DNA from: Omphiscola glabra
Lineage: Eukaryota; Mollusca; Gastropoda; Lymnaeidae
NCBI GenBank assembly: GCA_964017045.1
Contig: OZ024806.1
Coordinates: forward strand, 25,407,503-25,471,502
Reading direction: 5' to 3'
DNA: 64,000 nt
Shown here: piece by piece, positions 36,801 through 47,800 of the stretch
Position numbering within the stretch: position 1 is the stretch's first letter
Layout: the number at the start of each line of letters is the position of its first letter
Program-made: the position numbers and the translations under genes
The notes under the pieces: generated by a model
Told to the model about the DNA's origin: nothing
What the model saw: the letters and a program-made list of their open reading frames with translations, nothing else
The model's database searches: none

Positions 36801-39315
36801 TATGCTTTGTGGAAAAGAAAGTTTTCAATCCAAACAAAACAAAATTTCAGAGGTTGGGGAGAAAAAGATTAGTCTAAGATTCCTCAGATTAAAATTACTG
36901 GTTAAATAATAGTGATAAATCCTTCACCTCTGGCTGTATAAGCCTCTGTAATCCATTCCCGGCTGATGATAGTAAGGAGGTTGCTGTGGTTCAATAGCCT
37001 TGTATATTGCAGCTTCGCCACGTTTCATTGCAAGTGCATTTAATTCAACAGTGGGAGTTATGTTTTCATCTGCAATAGAAAAGAATTCCCTTCTGAGACA
37101 GACTAAAAATGGCTGATCAATGATTACAACTCTCCTCATATGCATTTTACTCGCTGAGCGTCAAAAATACTTTTAAAAAAATACTCTCAAACGCATGCCT
37201 TGTTGTAGACCAAGAAACTTAAAAGAGTAACAGGCTTGCACAAAAAGACTACGATGAAAGCTGTTACCTTTACAACAAAAAAGCAGCGTCGTATTTCAGA
37301 CAACTCTCCAAGGACCTAAGAATTTGAAGTTTTAACCACTATGTTCCACAGGCCTAGACCATAAACCACAAATATTTTTTAGGTAAACATACCTCCACTA
37401 TCTACACTGTTGCTACCGCTGTACCGGGCAGGTTTTGGGGGTGGATGCGGATGTTTTGTTTCAACCAAGGCTATTGCAGCCGCTGCATGTTGGGCTTTCT
37501 TTATGCTTTCCCCTGAGGCAGAGTATTCCTCGTCTCCTAGCTTCAGTTTAACATAGAAGGTCTTCTTATGTGCAGGGCCCTGCTCATCCACCAGCGTGTA
37601 CTGATGGCTCATCTACAAAACATAATAAGTGCTAAAAATATGCAACAGTAACCTCACTACAAAAACAGTTTTAAATAACATTTTTAAAAAATGGGAGAAA
37701 TCTCATTAGCAAAAGTTTTTAAAAATTTGTTACCTTGTTAAACCTGGCTAGTTCATTTATAAGACACATGGGGGTTTTCTCTTTTGTGTTTGCCAAGCCA
37801 AGCATCTCAGTGGCATTATTTTTAGATTCTTCAGATTCTTCATTATCATCTAGCTTTACTTCAACCTGATAGAAAAAATGTTAGTGGGTAGAATATTATC
37901 TCTGCAGTTGCAGATTATTTTATTATATTGAAAAAAAAAAAGAAAGAAAACTAATTGGAAGCTTTTTTAAGAGTTAAAACTATGACTGTGTTAAAGTTTA
38001 AAGCAAAATAGTTCAAGGTCATGTACACAATACAAAAATGGGAAATCTAATTAAGTTGCAAGATAAAATACCTACATAATTATAGTATTAAATACCTTAT
38101 CACTGCTTTCTTTCTTGCTTTCAGTTATTCCAGATTGGCCATTAATAATTAAGGGTTTTGATTGCTGTTGGGGTTGCAGCTGAAGGGTTGATGGCTGACT
38201 GGGTTGCTGAATATGACTGGAAACATTTTTGGAGGCAGAAGAAGGGTGCTGCAGGATTTGCTTTGGCTGCACTTGTTGCTGTTTCTGAAATCGTTGCTGT
38301 TGGTGCAGACTTCGCTGCTGTAAATGTTGCTGAATTTGAAGCTGTGCTTGCTGATGTTGCTGATAGCTAGAGGACTGATGTTGAGGTATTGGTTGCTGTT
38401 GAATTTGAATTTGCTGCTGTTGATGCTGAAGCAAATGATGGTGTTGTTGTTGCATGGACTGATGAAGGTGATGTTGTGAAGCTTGTTGGGGCTGAGATAC
38501 AGAAGCTGACTGGTAGTGGTGCTGTGGAACTGGAGGTTGAATTGGGGGTTGTGGCTGTTGAGTTTGCGGATACTGGTGATGCTGATGTTGGACACTCAAA
38601 GCGTTACCATCAAGAGTTATGTTTGAGTGAAGAGATGTACCTGAAAACATTCATACAAAATTATCCCCAGTTTTAATTGATACAAGAATATTTTATTTAT
38701 ATTTTGAAAAATAAAAAAGTGATTAAACCATCAACAGTATAAAAAAATTGTATACCATGAGGACACTTCAAAACAAAGATATGGAACATCTTGGTATACA
38801 ATAAGCATCATACAAGAAAAGAAATTATGAATGGCCTACTTGTCAGGCTTTGGTAATTTCCATTCTGTGATTGCATGCCTCCTATTGCAGAATTGTATTG
38901 ATGAGTTGAAGAAATATCTGGTGACATTTGTTTCTGACTGTGAAAGTTATTCACCAATTGCTGTTGCTGAATATGCGACAGTTGAGAGACAGAAGCAGGT
39001 TGAAGCTGGTAAGCTGACTTTGGCTGAGCCAAAACTTGGGAACCTGAGATTATTCAGTAGACAATATAATCAATGTTATTAACTATTTATAAAATCGAAA
39101 TCTACTGGTGCAACAAAAGCAGTGATGATTGTTAACTTGTTTTGACTCGTTCACCAGCATATTACACACTCCTAATAATTTTGAAAAACTATTAGTACAT
39201 TATATTTACCTCGCTGTGCTATCATTGTCCTCTGCTGTCCGCCTGAAGCTGTAGCACCCGAGTTCATCAGTGAATGTTGCTGCTGTTGGTTACTCAGCAT
39301 ATGATTGTGGGACAT
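30825..39315 (-). CDS. stau: Staufen, double-stranded-RNA-binding protein, fifteen coding exons
   Basis: Cytoplasmic dsRNA-binding protein that acts in mRNA localisation, translation control and Staufen-mediated decay in other animals. Exons in transcript order: 39315-39210, 39043-38840, 38640-38096, 37865-37734, 37612-37393, 37069-36928, 36214-35952, 35799-35729, 35603-35376, 35213-35055, 34859-34707, 34409-34247, 34034-33886, 32281-32112, 30891-30825. They sum to 2772 nt (923 aa) with matching phases. Five dsRBD-type regions are visible: dsRBD1 at about 316-395 ([14 protein letters not shown], then [10 protein letters not shown]), dsRBD2 at about 403-510 ([34 protein letters not shown]), dsRBD3 at about 541-615 ([28 protein letters not shown]), dsRBD4 at about 653-722 ([32 protein letters not shown]) and the C-terminal dsRBD5-like region at about 825-905. 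Between dsRBD4 and dsRBD5 lies VPGLLHLP. Residues 1-285 are Gln/His rich. Exon 3 (donor GTATTT) and exon 9 (donor GTTATT) end in weak donors. The 5'UTR is probably spliced (acceptor ttgttttag about 35 nt before the ATG). A candidate poly(A) signal is at 30693-30698. Confidence 0.95.
32373..33591 (+). mobile_element. hAT-like element (1.2 kb) inside a Staufen intron
   Basis: Left end CAGACCTGTTTACCCTCAAA is mirrored at the right end by GTAAACAGGTCTG. A 7-bp TGCAGCA lies on each side, overlapping the ends slightly. Within, at 32524, ATGGCGTCAAAAACTGGAAC opens a short frame (MASKTGT...) ending at a GTAAGA donor, like a spliced 5' exon of a lost transposase, preceded by promoter-like AAGATGGCG. 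No further transposase exons were seen. The family is shared with 42432-42613. The intron is between Staufen exons 34034-33886 and 32281-32112. Confidence 0.75.
38096..38640 (-). other. stau: Gln/His-rich low-complexity exon of Staufen (exon 3)
   Basis: This 545-nt exon encodes about 180 residues dominated by Gln and His, in a mixture of CAG, CAA and CAT/CAC codons rather than one pure CAG run. It ends in [11 protein letters not shown] before a GTATTT donor. Because the repeats are impure, the tract looks like a prion-like or coiled-coil-prone low-complexity region rather than a recently expanded trinucleotide array. The phase is 1 at entry and 0 at exit, so skipping it would shift the frame. 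Confidence 0.85.
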
Positions 39316-39697
39316 TATAATAATTATTGCTTTCTTTTAAAACACTAAAACAAGCAGCACTTGATATTAATTCTTGACTAGTTCTTAGAATAGATCTATT
39401 TTTAAATATTTGGGTGAAGAAAAGCCTTTTCAGACAGAAAAGATTTCATTTAGATCTGTATGAGGAAGAAAAAACAAAATTTAAAAAAAAAACAAATGGG
39501 ACATAAATTATACATTAATGGAAACTTCCAACTTTACCGAATGACACCTTTTTTTTTTTATTTATGTCTGGTTATTCATGAAAAACTCTTATAAATGTTG
39601 CCACAATATTGTCACTGCCCTTCCTCCTATTAAATAGGCTGTTGATTATTTAATAACAGAGTAATTTAAAATTGCTTATTGTAATGATCTGCAAGTA

Positions 39698-40538
39698 CAA
39701 TGGAACCTCTCATAACAAGCATAATTCATTCCAGAATCTTACTCGTTAAGCGAAACACTCTTAAACGAAACAATTTTTCCCATACAAATCAATGTAAAAT
39801 ACGATAATGCGTTTCATGTTGAAAAATACTAATTTTTCAAAAAATTTTATTAACATTTATTCAAATAAAATTACTTATAAATTGTTAAGGAGTGTAACAA
39901 CTTGGAATACAATTTAGATTTGAAAAAAAAACGTAAATAAAAATATGAATTTATGGCAAATAAATAATCCTTTTTTACTAGAAAACTGTCTAAAGACATT
40001 TGTTTTTGCAGACGCTTCAAAATTTGACGAAAATGTGTTACAGCATTATCATTGAATAAATTTGTAGCACGAATAGCCACCTCCTTATTAGGGTGATGCT
40101 TCTCAATGTACGATGCAACAGTTTCCCATGCTTTCAGCAGTTCTCTAATTGCGCTAGAAGATTGTTGCTCTGTTACTTCCTCCTCCATTAATGAGCTCTC
40201 CTCCATAATTTCTTGCTGTGAAACACAATGCAACTCTATAAGCTCTTCGGTGGTCAACTCTTGACTGTGCTCTTTCACAAGCTCTTCAATATCATTGGTG
40301 CCCACCTCGAGTCCCGTAACACAATCTCGTTACTGTAGACTCCACAGGTACTGTTTCAAAATCCCATTCAACAACACTCTCTGGCCAAAGTTTTTTCCAA
40401 GCAGAAGTGAATGTCGGGAAAAAGGGACTTCCCCTTTCTGCATAACTCGTTATGCAAAATGTTGCTCGTTAAGTGAGCAACTTCTTCATATTTTTTTTTG
40501 CTCGTTATGCGAATTACTCGTTATGATAGGTTCCAGTG
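39698..40538 (-). mobile_element. Tigger/pogo (Tc1-mariner superfamily) relic, 841 bp
   Basis: The left end CAATGGAACCTCTCATAACA and the reverse complement of the right end (CACTGGAACCTATCATAACG) are inverted repeats. Both are flanked by TA (39696-39697 and 40539-40540), the mariner-type target duplication. The inner subterminal repeats carry more copies of CTCGTTATGC and CTCGTTAAG. It retains only the C-terminal part of the transposase, so it is an internally deleted copy. It lies in the presumed first (5'UTR) intron of Staufen, in the same orientation. Confidence 0.9.
39871..40421 (-). pseudogene. Tigger transposase C-terminal fragment, frameshifted
   Basis: The minus-strand frame at 40305-39871 reads NDIEELVKEHSQELTTEELI, then IEKHHPNKEVAIRATNLFND and FRQILKRLQKQMSLDSFLVK, the conserved acidic tail and C-terminus of Tigger/jerky-type transposases. 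Just upstream, in another frame, FTSAWKKLWPESVVEWDFET continues the protein after a frameshift near 40306. The DDE catalytic core and the CENP-B DNA-binding domains are absent. Confidence 0.85.
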
Positions 40539-41635
40539 TATTTATTACAATTATATATAAAACCTTTAAGTATTGTAAGCAGGCAAAGAAACTATACAAT
40601 ACATGCCAAAATGTACAGTTCATCCATACTTTGTACAGCATTAAAAAAGAAAAACATTTTGCATAAGTCACAAGAGACACAAAAAAAAGTTTCAATATAA
40701 TTCTAAAAACTAAAAGCATGTGTGATCTTTTTGTTGAGTATACATTATTTAGAGTGGAAATCAGTGAGAATAGACTATACAAAAATATATTCTTTTTGTA
40801 TTTATTAGTTTACTCCAGCTGAAAACCTCCAATTACCATAATATATTTCATCTCCATATAGCGCATAGAGTTTTCTAAAATATTCACCCCCCCCCCCCCC
40901 CTGAGACCATTTTCTTTTTTACAAATTGTTATAGACCAGTGTAAAAAAAAAAAACAAGAACAAATTTTGATGAAAATAGACTAAAACAAGCTATTGAGCT
41001 ATATTCATTTTAAAATGCAACTTATCCATTTAAGAATGATGTAGATTAAAGATACTAAAAAAAAGTTCAATTTATATTCATACATTCAAAACCGAGAAAA
41101 AATGATAAAAAGGATCATAAATTATACTTTTGTTTGTTTTGTACTTTGAAGTTTTTCATGTTGTTACAGTTTAAAAAAAAAAAAAACTATTTGTAGTCTT
41201 TTTAATCCTACAAGTAGCTCTTAAAATTATAAACTGGACTGAGAATATTATCTTCCGTTTTCCAAAATGAAAAGCAGACCCTAGTCAGTCATTTTATGTG
41301 GGCTTTTAATGTGATAAGAAATGTGCCATTTATTAGTATATCCTCACCATCAAAATCTGAAGTTATCTAATCTAAGTATCATTACAATACTATGACTAAG
41401 GTGTATCAACAAGGAGCCTGACTGTGCTAGAGAGTAGTAATATTTTGCTCCTGAAATATATGGGAAATTGGAGTTTAGGGGATTCTTATTATTTTATTGC
41501 AATTTGTACAAGTAATCATCTTTTTGAGATAAAAAAGGTCACCACCTTATTTAAATGGTCCTAAGGGAAGTGGCCATGCTATGTTGCTGAGTACATGTAC
41601 TTGCAGTAACATGAGTAAATGTGCAGGTAACAGGT

Positions 41636-41728
41636 TTACGGAATGGGTTTTGCCAAGAGTTGTCTCACCCTAAGCACAGTGACGAAAATTTGGGGAATCC
41701 CAAGCACTGGACTGAGGGTGACTGGACC
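41636..41728 (+). repeat. Interspersed repeat, inverted partner at 44005-44105
   Basis: ggaatgggttttgccaagag and tttggggaatcccaagcact followed by ggact match, in reverse complement and with indels, sequence at 44005-44105 (agtccagtgttgggattccc, ggcaaaacccacgcc). The pair is 2.3 kb apart, upstream of Staufen. It could be the ends of one diverged element or two copies of a short one. Confidence 0.6.
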
Positions 41729-42431
41729 AACAATTGGACCCGAATGATAAAATGATAACTTTCTGGTTCTTCATTGAGCATTATTCAAAAATTAAAGTTC
41801 AGCTTAAAAGATTCAAAAGAAAACCATCCTTGCAGATAACCCAAGTAGAACACTGAAACAAAAGATGTGCACACTGTTAAAAGTACCTGTATGCTATTCA
41901 TATCTAAAATGTTGCAATTTAACGGGACATTTTAACATAATTTCCACCCAACTTATTTAATCATCAGCCTTTGGAAACAAGATAATCCATTGTCATTGTA
42001 CATATCTCACTGGTGCATTTGAGGCACTTCAAATTAAGGACTAGGAAAGGACAAAAAAAATATTAAGAGTAGCTTCCCTCTTAGAAAATTATAGAAGACT
42101 TCATAATTGCACAGCAAAAAATTGTAATGTTAATGTGGCATCTGTTGCCTTGTTTATTGTATTTAATTTTAATTGTTAAAAAACACTACTTTTGCATAAT
42201 TCTGATAGTAATATGAATCTGGTAAATACAAATTTAAAATTATATATCTTTCAATACCAATATTCTAATAATAATTGATTTCAAATTCTTGCAAACAGAT
42301 TTATAAAAGGCCATTAACTTAAACCAAAATAATTGTAAATGACCATGATGTCCATGACATTAATGATTAATTAGCTGGTTAGAAGCAACCTTAAAAATGT
42401 TTGTTTGGTTGAATAAAATATATTATCAGCG

Positions 42432-42613
42432 CAAACCTGTTTTACTCTTACGATTTTGGAGTACCATATACGATTGTGAGGTGTGTTCAGTATTTCATTT
42501 ATATAATTATATATAACGTACTGTATGTTTATTTTATTACTATTAAGATAATCTATTGAATGCTTTTGTGACGATATTGTACGATTTTAAGAGTTTGAGG
42601 GTAAACAGGTCTG
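42432..42613 (-). mobile_element. Short deletion derivative of the 32373-33591 element, 8-bp target duplication
   Basis: The right end on the minus strand reads CAGACCTGTTTACCCTCAAA and then CTTAAAATCGTACAATATC, nearly identical to the left end of the longer copy for over 80 bp. The left end is CAAACCTGTTTTACTC. TATTATCA is on both sides (42421-42428 and 42614-42621), with three extra bases at the left end. The 8-bp duplication supports hAT. Confidence 0.82.
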
Positions 42614-42639
42614 TATTATCATTAATCAGATTGCTTTTC

Positions 42640-43990
42640 CACTAGCATCCAAAAAACTCGTTAGTTATACTGGGAAACAATAAAGTTAGGGCACCAAAAT
42701 TTAAAATCAGTGGTTTACCTCCTCGTCATTGTCAGACCGAAATAGATATTTTGAACACTATTTTCCATATTTTAATTTGGGGAGGGGCCTCTCAAGAAAA
42801 TCATTTTGATCTTATTTTGGTATTGATTGAAATTGATTTCAGGGTCAGATTTAGTTTATGACGTGAGACACATAGTTCAAGTCATTGACTAGGTACTTCA
42901 CCGAAGCAAGGGACACTCATAGAAAATTTGTATCGGAAATGGGTGTCGGCGCGCGAAAATCCGTGTTTTTAATTTGTTGATGTTGCTGCAATTTCATTCA
43001 TAAAATAATTACTATATCCCACAATTGTGTTCCTTTTCCGGCCTTACGCTTTAGAAGACATCTTGGCCTACATTTTAATCAATCTCTTTTTTATTTACAA
43101 TCTGTTAATATTTGAGAAAATCCTTGGTGAATATAAGGCAACTTTCACCATTAATAAAAGTAAAAGTTAAAGTAAAAAACATGTCATTTTCATATTTTTT
43201 ATGCACCTCGGGCATACATTGATCTACCAGTATGCCAAATTTCAAAGCAACATGTCCTTCCCGAGAGACGCCATGGTTCCCCTCATGAGCAGTATACTAC
43301 CCAAATTCGCTAGGGTGTGACCACGCCCCCTTTTCAATGGCGGAAGATGCCGATACTCGACAAATATTCAATTATTATCACTATTTACATCAAAATATTT
43401 GGATAACTTATAGTTTCGAGTGAACTTAAAAGTCTTTTAAACAAGAATATCCTAATTTGAGGTTTAAAAACGCGGTAGAGTCCATATTATAAATGATCAC
43501 AATTTGCCGTGTGCAAAACGTTGTACTGGGCAGTCATTCACACAGCCACTTGCATTTGCATAATGGCTATACTGTAATACTATTTCATTCATAAGAGTTG
43601 GCCGTGTGCAAAAATTATTAAACCATTGGTCAGGGAGAGCTTTAATTAATTATTCATGTGCCAAAGTTGAAATATTAAAATAAGTCGACCCTAAACAGTG
43701 TGTTTAAAGAAAGGGGATGCGTTGCCTTATATAAACTATATAGTCATTGCGCATGACGTGATCAGCGGAATGAGGTCACAAGATGTGGAGGTGTAGTCCA
43801 TAGTAAAAAATGACAAACCAAGTCGTACTTTAAAAATTCATAACTTTAAAACTAAAACAGCTAAAAATATGATTTTGGTGTTATAATTCTGTTAAAAATT
43901 AGCTCTATTCAACTATGCCATTGGTTTATTAAAAAAAAGTTTTTTAAATTTTTTACCAAAGTACCTACATTGACGTAGGATCCATTGGTC
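42640..43990. other. Moderately complex non-coding block, possible old transposon, unassigned
   Basis: There is no open frame of note. Features are a GC-richer patch (43200-43380) with gaccacgccccc and aatggcgg, and AT-rich stretches. The texture differs from the surrounding simple DNA and suggests an interspersed repeat flanked by the inverted pair above, but I could not define ends or a family. Confidence 0.35.
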
Positions 43991-44004
43991 TAGATTTCCC
44001 TTTA

Positions 44005-44105
44005 AGTCCAGTGTTGGGATTCCCCAAAGTGACATCTCTTGGCCTTGGCAAAACTTACAAAAACTCTAGGCAAAACCCACGCCCATACAGACCATATTCC
44101 GTTAA
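44005..44105 (-). repeat. Interspersed repeat, inverted partner of 41636-41728
   Basis: See the partner copy. This copy lies about 450 bp from the Staufen/FBXO16 head-to-head promoter region. Confidence 0.6.
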
Positions 44106-44544
44106 CTGAGCCGTTAACTCCAAAATTTACCTTGCGAATGAATTCTAGTAATTTAATAACTAAGTAAACTAAGTCAAGTAATGGTAATGAAGACCCAAAT
44201 CTCATATCCAGGAAATTGATTGAAAATAATAATTGAAATGGCCACAGTATCTGAGGCAAGGATTACACATATAGTGATAATAATAAAGAAATACCCTTTA
44301 GGCAAAAATATTGGATAACTAACCCATGAAAACGGTTTGTCGTCCAAATTATTTTAACTCGCCCTTCTTCTACAGCACGTGCAAACTTAAACAAGAACAC
44401 AATATTTGTAACAGTTGCATATGCAAATAATTTCAATGAAAGTTGTACATACCTATTTAGAGTATCAAAAACAAATATCTTACTCATGAAATAATGCATC
44501 TAAGAGCTATGAATTATTGGCAAACAGTAAAGAAAATTTTCAGA

Positions 44545-44770
44545 CTAACATGCAGCCATGTTTGTCTGCCCGGTGACGTTCTCGTTTCAATCTCGTATTT
44601 CCGAGTATCATTAAATAATATTTAATAATACAATTTCTAATTATATATTTTATAAAACTTAAAATCATCTAAGTAAATGTTTTTTTATATTTTTAAATAA
44701 AAAACTACAATATATTTGTAAATGTAAGTCCCCGGCAACCTGTTTGTATAAAGATGGCGGATGGTGAATT
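44545..44770. promoter_or_regulatory. Candidate bidirectional promoter between Staufen and FBXO16
   Basis: The two genes are head to head. On the plus strand, AAGATGGCGG (44751-44760) is a YY1-type element usually found just downstream of a start site, about 120 bp before the FBXO16 ATG. On the minus strand, AACATGGCTGC (about 44549-44559) is a related motif with a nearby TGACG-containing site (gtgacgtt). The Staufen ATG exon has an upstream splice acceptor, so its first exon is plausibly here, leaving a 5.2-kb 5' intron. No TATA box is obvious. Confidence 0.5.
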
Positions 44771-44876
44771 CCGAGTAGTATTATTACGTTGCATGAAAAA
44801 GGCAAACTAGATTTGTTGATCACACTCATATATCCTAAAAATCATTAATATAATTGTTAATAAATTCATCATTGAA

Positions 44877-47800
44877 ATGTCGATGATTGCAAAAAATCGC
44901 ATTCATAGTACCTGGACTCCTCTCAGCAACGAAGAAACAAATAACAAGGTGTGTCTCAGCCTCAGATTCACAAATCACTGTTTCGACTTCTACCTCCTTC
45001 GTTGTTCGTCAGTCTGAAAATGAATATTATCTAGTTTATGTCAGTTATGAATTAAACATGATTCATGTCATTTTCAATTTTTTAAGCCTTCATTCCAGTG
45101 AATCCACCCCACAGCAAACACATTACTGCTAGTTATTTATTTATTTAAATTGAGCATCAAATTTATTTATATTTAAAAGTTAATTTAGACCTAACTGTCT
45201 TTCTAAAGTAAAGAAAGGCTAATGTTGAGTGATGATAACATTGATGATGTCCACTTTGAACTCACTTAAGACTTAAGTCTCACTGCCCCCCTCCCCCACC
45301 ACCCTTTTTTCAGCCTCTCTGATCATTATCAGTGCCGGTATCAGGTCTCATGTTCTAGACTGTTGCTTGATTTGACTTTAATACTAAGTTACTTAAAAAA
45401 TTCATCTACCAGTAAATGTAACTGATGCATAGTATAACACATTCACATAGCTTATTTGTATCTTTACTTTATGATTAAATAGCATGTATTGTATACTTTA
45501 AATTAAATATATTTTTTTAATGATACCATTTTACTTCCACAAAGCCACTGCCTGTTATTTGTTATTTTTCCAATTTTATGTTACTATAAATAGTCAAAGT
45601 CAGGTAATAAGTAGCTCACAGTGTGTGAAAACTTGATTTTAAAAAATAATTTTTAAAAAAAAAAAAAACTGTTTGAGAAAACTTATTTTAAAAAGTAAAA
45701 AATTGAATTTAAAAATGAAAAATATAATAAAATTCAGTCATATTTAGTAGGATGCACTGGCTCTATGTTAGAAAACTTACCAGAATGATTTTTAATTAGA
45801 ATATCTTTTTTGTAAGTAATTTAATATTTTTCATTTCAGATATTTGAGGAAAGGATAAACCTTGTCAGTAAATGGGTGAGTAATTTAAATGAAAAAATGT
45901 ACTTTTAATACCATTTTTATCATAAACCAACCCTTATAATTCCTCCTTGTAAAAGTGATTTGTTTTAAAAAAAAATATTAGTATTAAAATAATAGTTTTT
46001 AAAAGAAAGGTGAATTAATGAGAGATAATTAAACTTTTTTCAGTTTCAAAAGTGGACAGATGATCAGAGGAAAAAGCTTTTTGAGGAACTTGTGGGAAAT
46101 AGCAAAACCAAACAATTGGAATATGCTAGAGAACTTATAGATAGCAGAGTTCCATGCAGCAAGGACGATTTCACTAGATTTTTACCTCGTGTCATCACAT
46201 TGTATATCTTCTCATTTCTTGATGCCAGAAGTTTGTGTCTATCTGCCCAAGTATGTATTTATTTGTTTTAATGATCCATAGTGTAGTGGTGAAACTGATC
46301 CCAAATATATGTTCAATAGTTTTGATAAGTCATCAATTTTTAAAGAATTAAAAAAAAAAGAATCATATCAGTCTTAGACTTATGTAATTTTTTCTTTTTT
46401 TTTAAATTTCACCCCATTGATTTTGGAGAGTAAGACAGGCTATTTTTTTTTTTATCCACTGCCAATAAGTCTGCTGTAATCTGTCTTTGGTGACTAAATA
46501 TTTTACTCTGTCATTTTCCTCCTACCCAAAAGCTGGTTTGATAATTATGCTATTGATAAATTTGCTTCAGATTTATTTTGCTAGCCTGAATTAAAAAATT
46601 GCAGTTTATTGTTATAGGTTTCTCAATAGAAATATTCTTACATAATTTTATACAAAAATGATTTAATGTTATTTAACCATTCTTTGTGTGATTACCATGC
46701 TCCGTTCTTCCTTCATCATTTGTTAGATGACCATGTTCTATTTACCACCCTATTTTAGATGACTAAACTCCATCCACTAAATGGTGGTGTTGAAAAATTA
46801 TTTAGCAACTAATAACAGCTTATTTCTTATGGAAATATCGGATTATCTCGAACCTATTAAAATGAAATGATCTAAATAATGAGACGTTACAGTTGACATG
46901 GCCTTTTTAATCTGCATTTCAAACGGATATCACATACCTTTTTTTGTAGCTTGGTGGCTAAGCTAATCACTCTTTATGGGCCACAAGGGTCAATTTAATT
47001 TGTCCAATTAAAATCATTATCTTTGTTGAAATGCAAGTAAGGTCATTTTCACTCTTAAGATCATGGGTTCAATAACTTGAAAGTGTAATCTTAGGTTTGC
47101 TGGTACTGGAGATACCTCAGTGAGCTGGACCAGCTCTGGATGCCCAAATGCCTACATTTTGGTTGGTACTTGACCTTCACACCAAGTCCCTATGAAAATG
47201 GGGTGTGGAAAAGAAACTTCATAGAGCAGTTCAAAATTGTGCAAGCATTAATGCCAAAGGTAAATTCATTTGAACAAAGGAAGTCCAGGCTTATTTTAAA
47301 ATATTTTTCATTTAATTCTTTCACTATTTTCCTTTACATCAATGGTTCTCAACTAAGGTCTTCTGGGGAAAAAAACAAACCGTTAGAAATTCACCTTTAA
47401 TGGAAACAATGAGAATTTATTAAAAAACTTTAAACACTTTTAAAACAACTTTTATAATTACTTTAAATACACATTGATGAACTGTGGGAAGTACATTTGG
47501 ATCTACGATATTTTACTGTATTATTTTTAAAATATATAAATTTTCAGAGTCCACCGATGTCACAAAGTAAACTAAAACTTGATGACAAGCTAACTGATAA
47601 AAGTGGCAAAAATAGTAAAAAGCAATCAGTCGTGGCCCCATGGAGGGGTTCGGATCCAGTTCCGAAAGACACATGGAGATATAACTATCTCAACAATGAT
47701 GAAGTCCTGGACCAAGTCTCAAAATTGTAAGTGGGTCAAGAGAACCTTATCTCACAATGTCACCCATCTTGATTAGCTAATCTTATTATACAAACATTAT

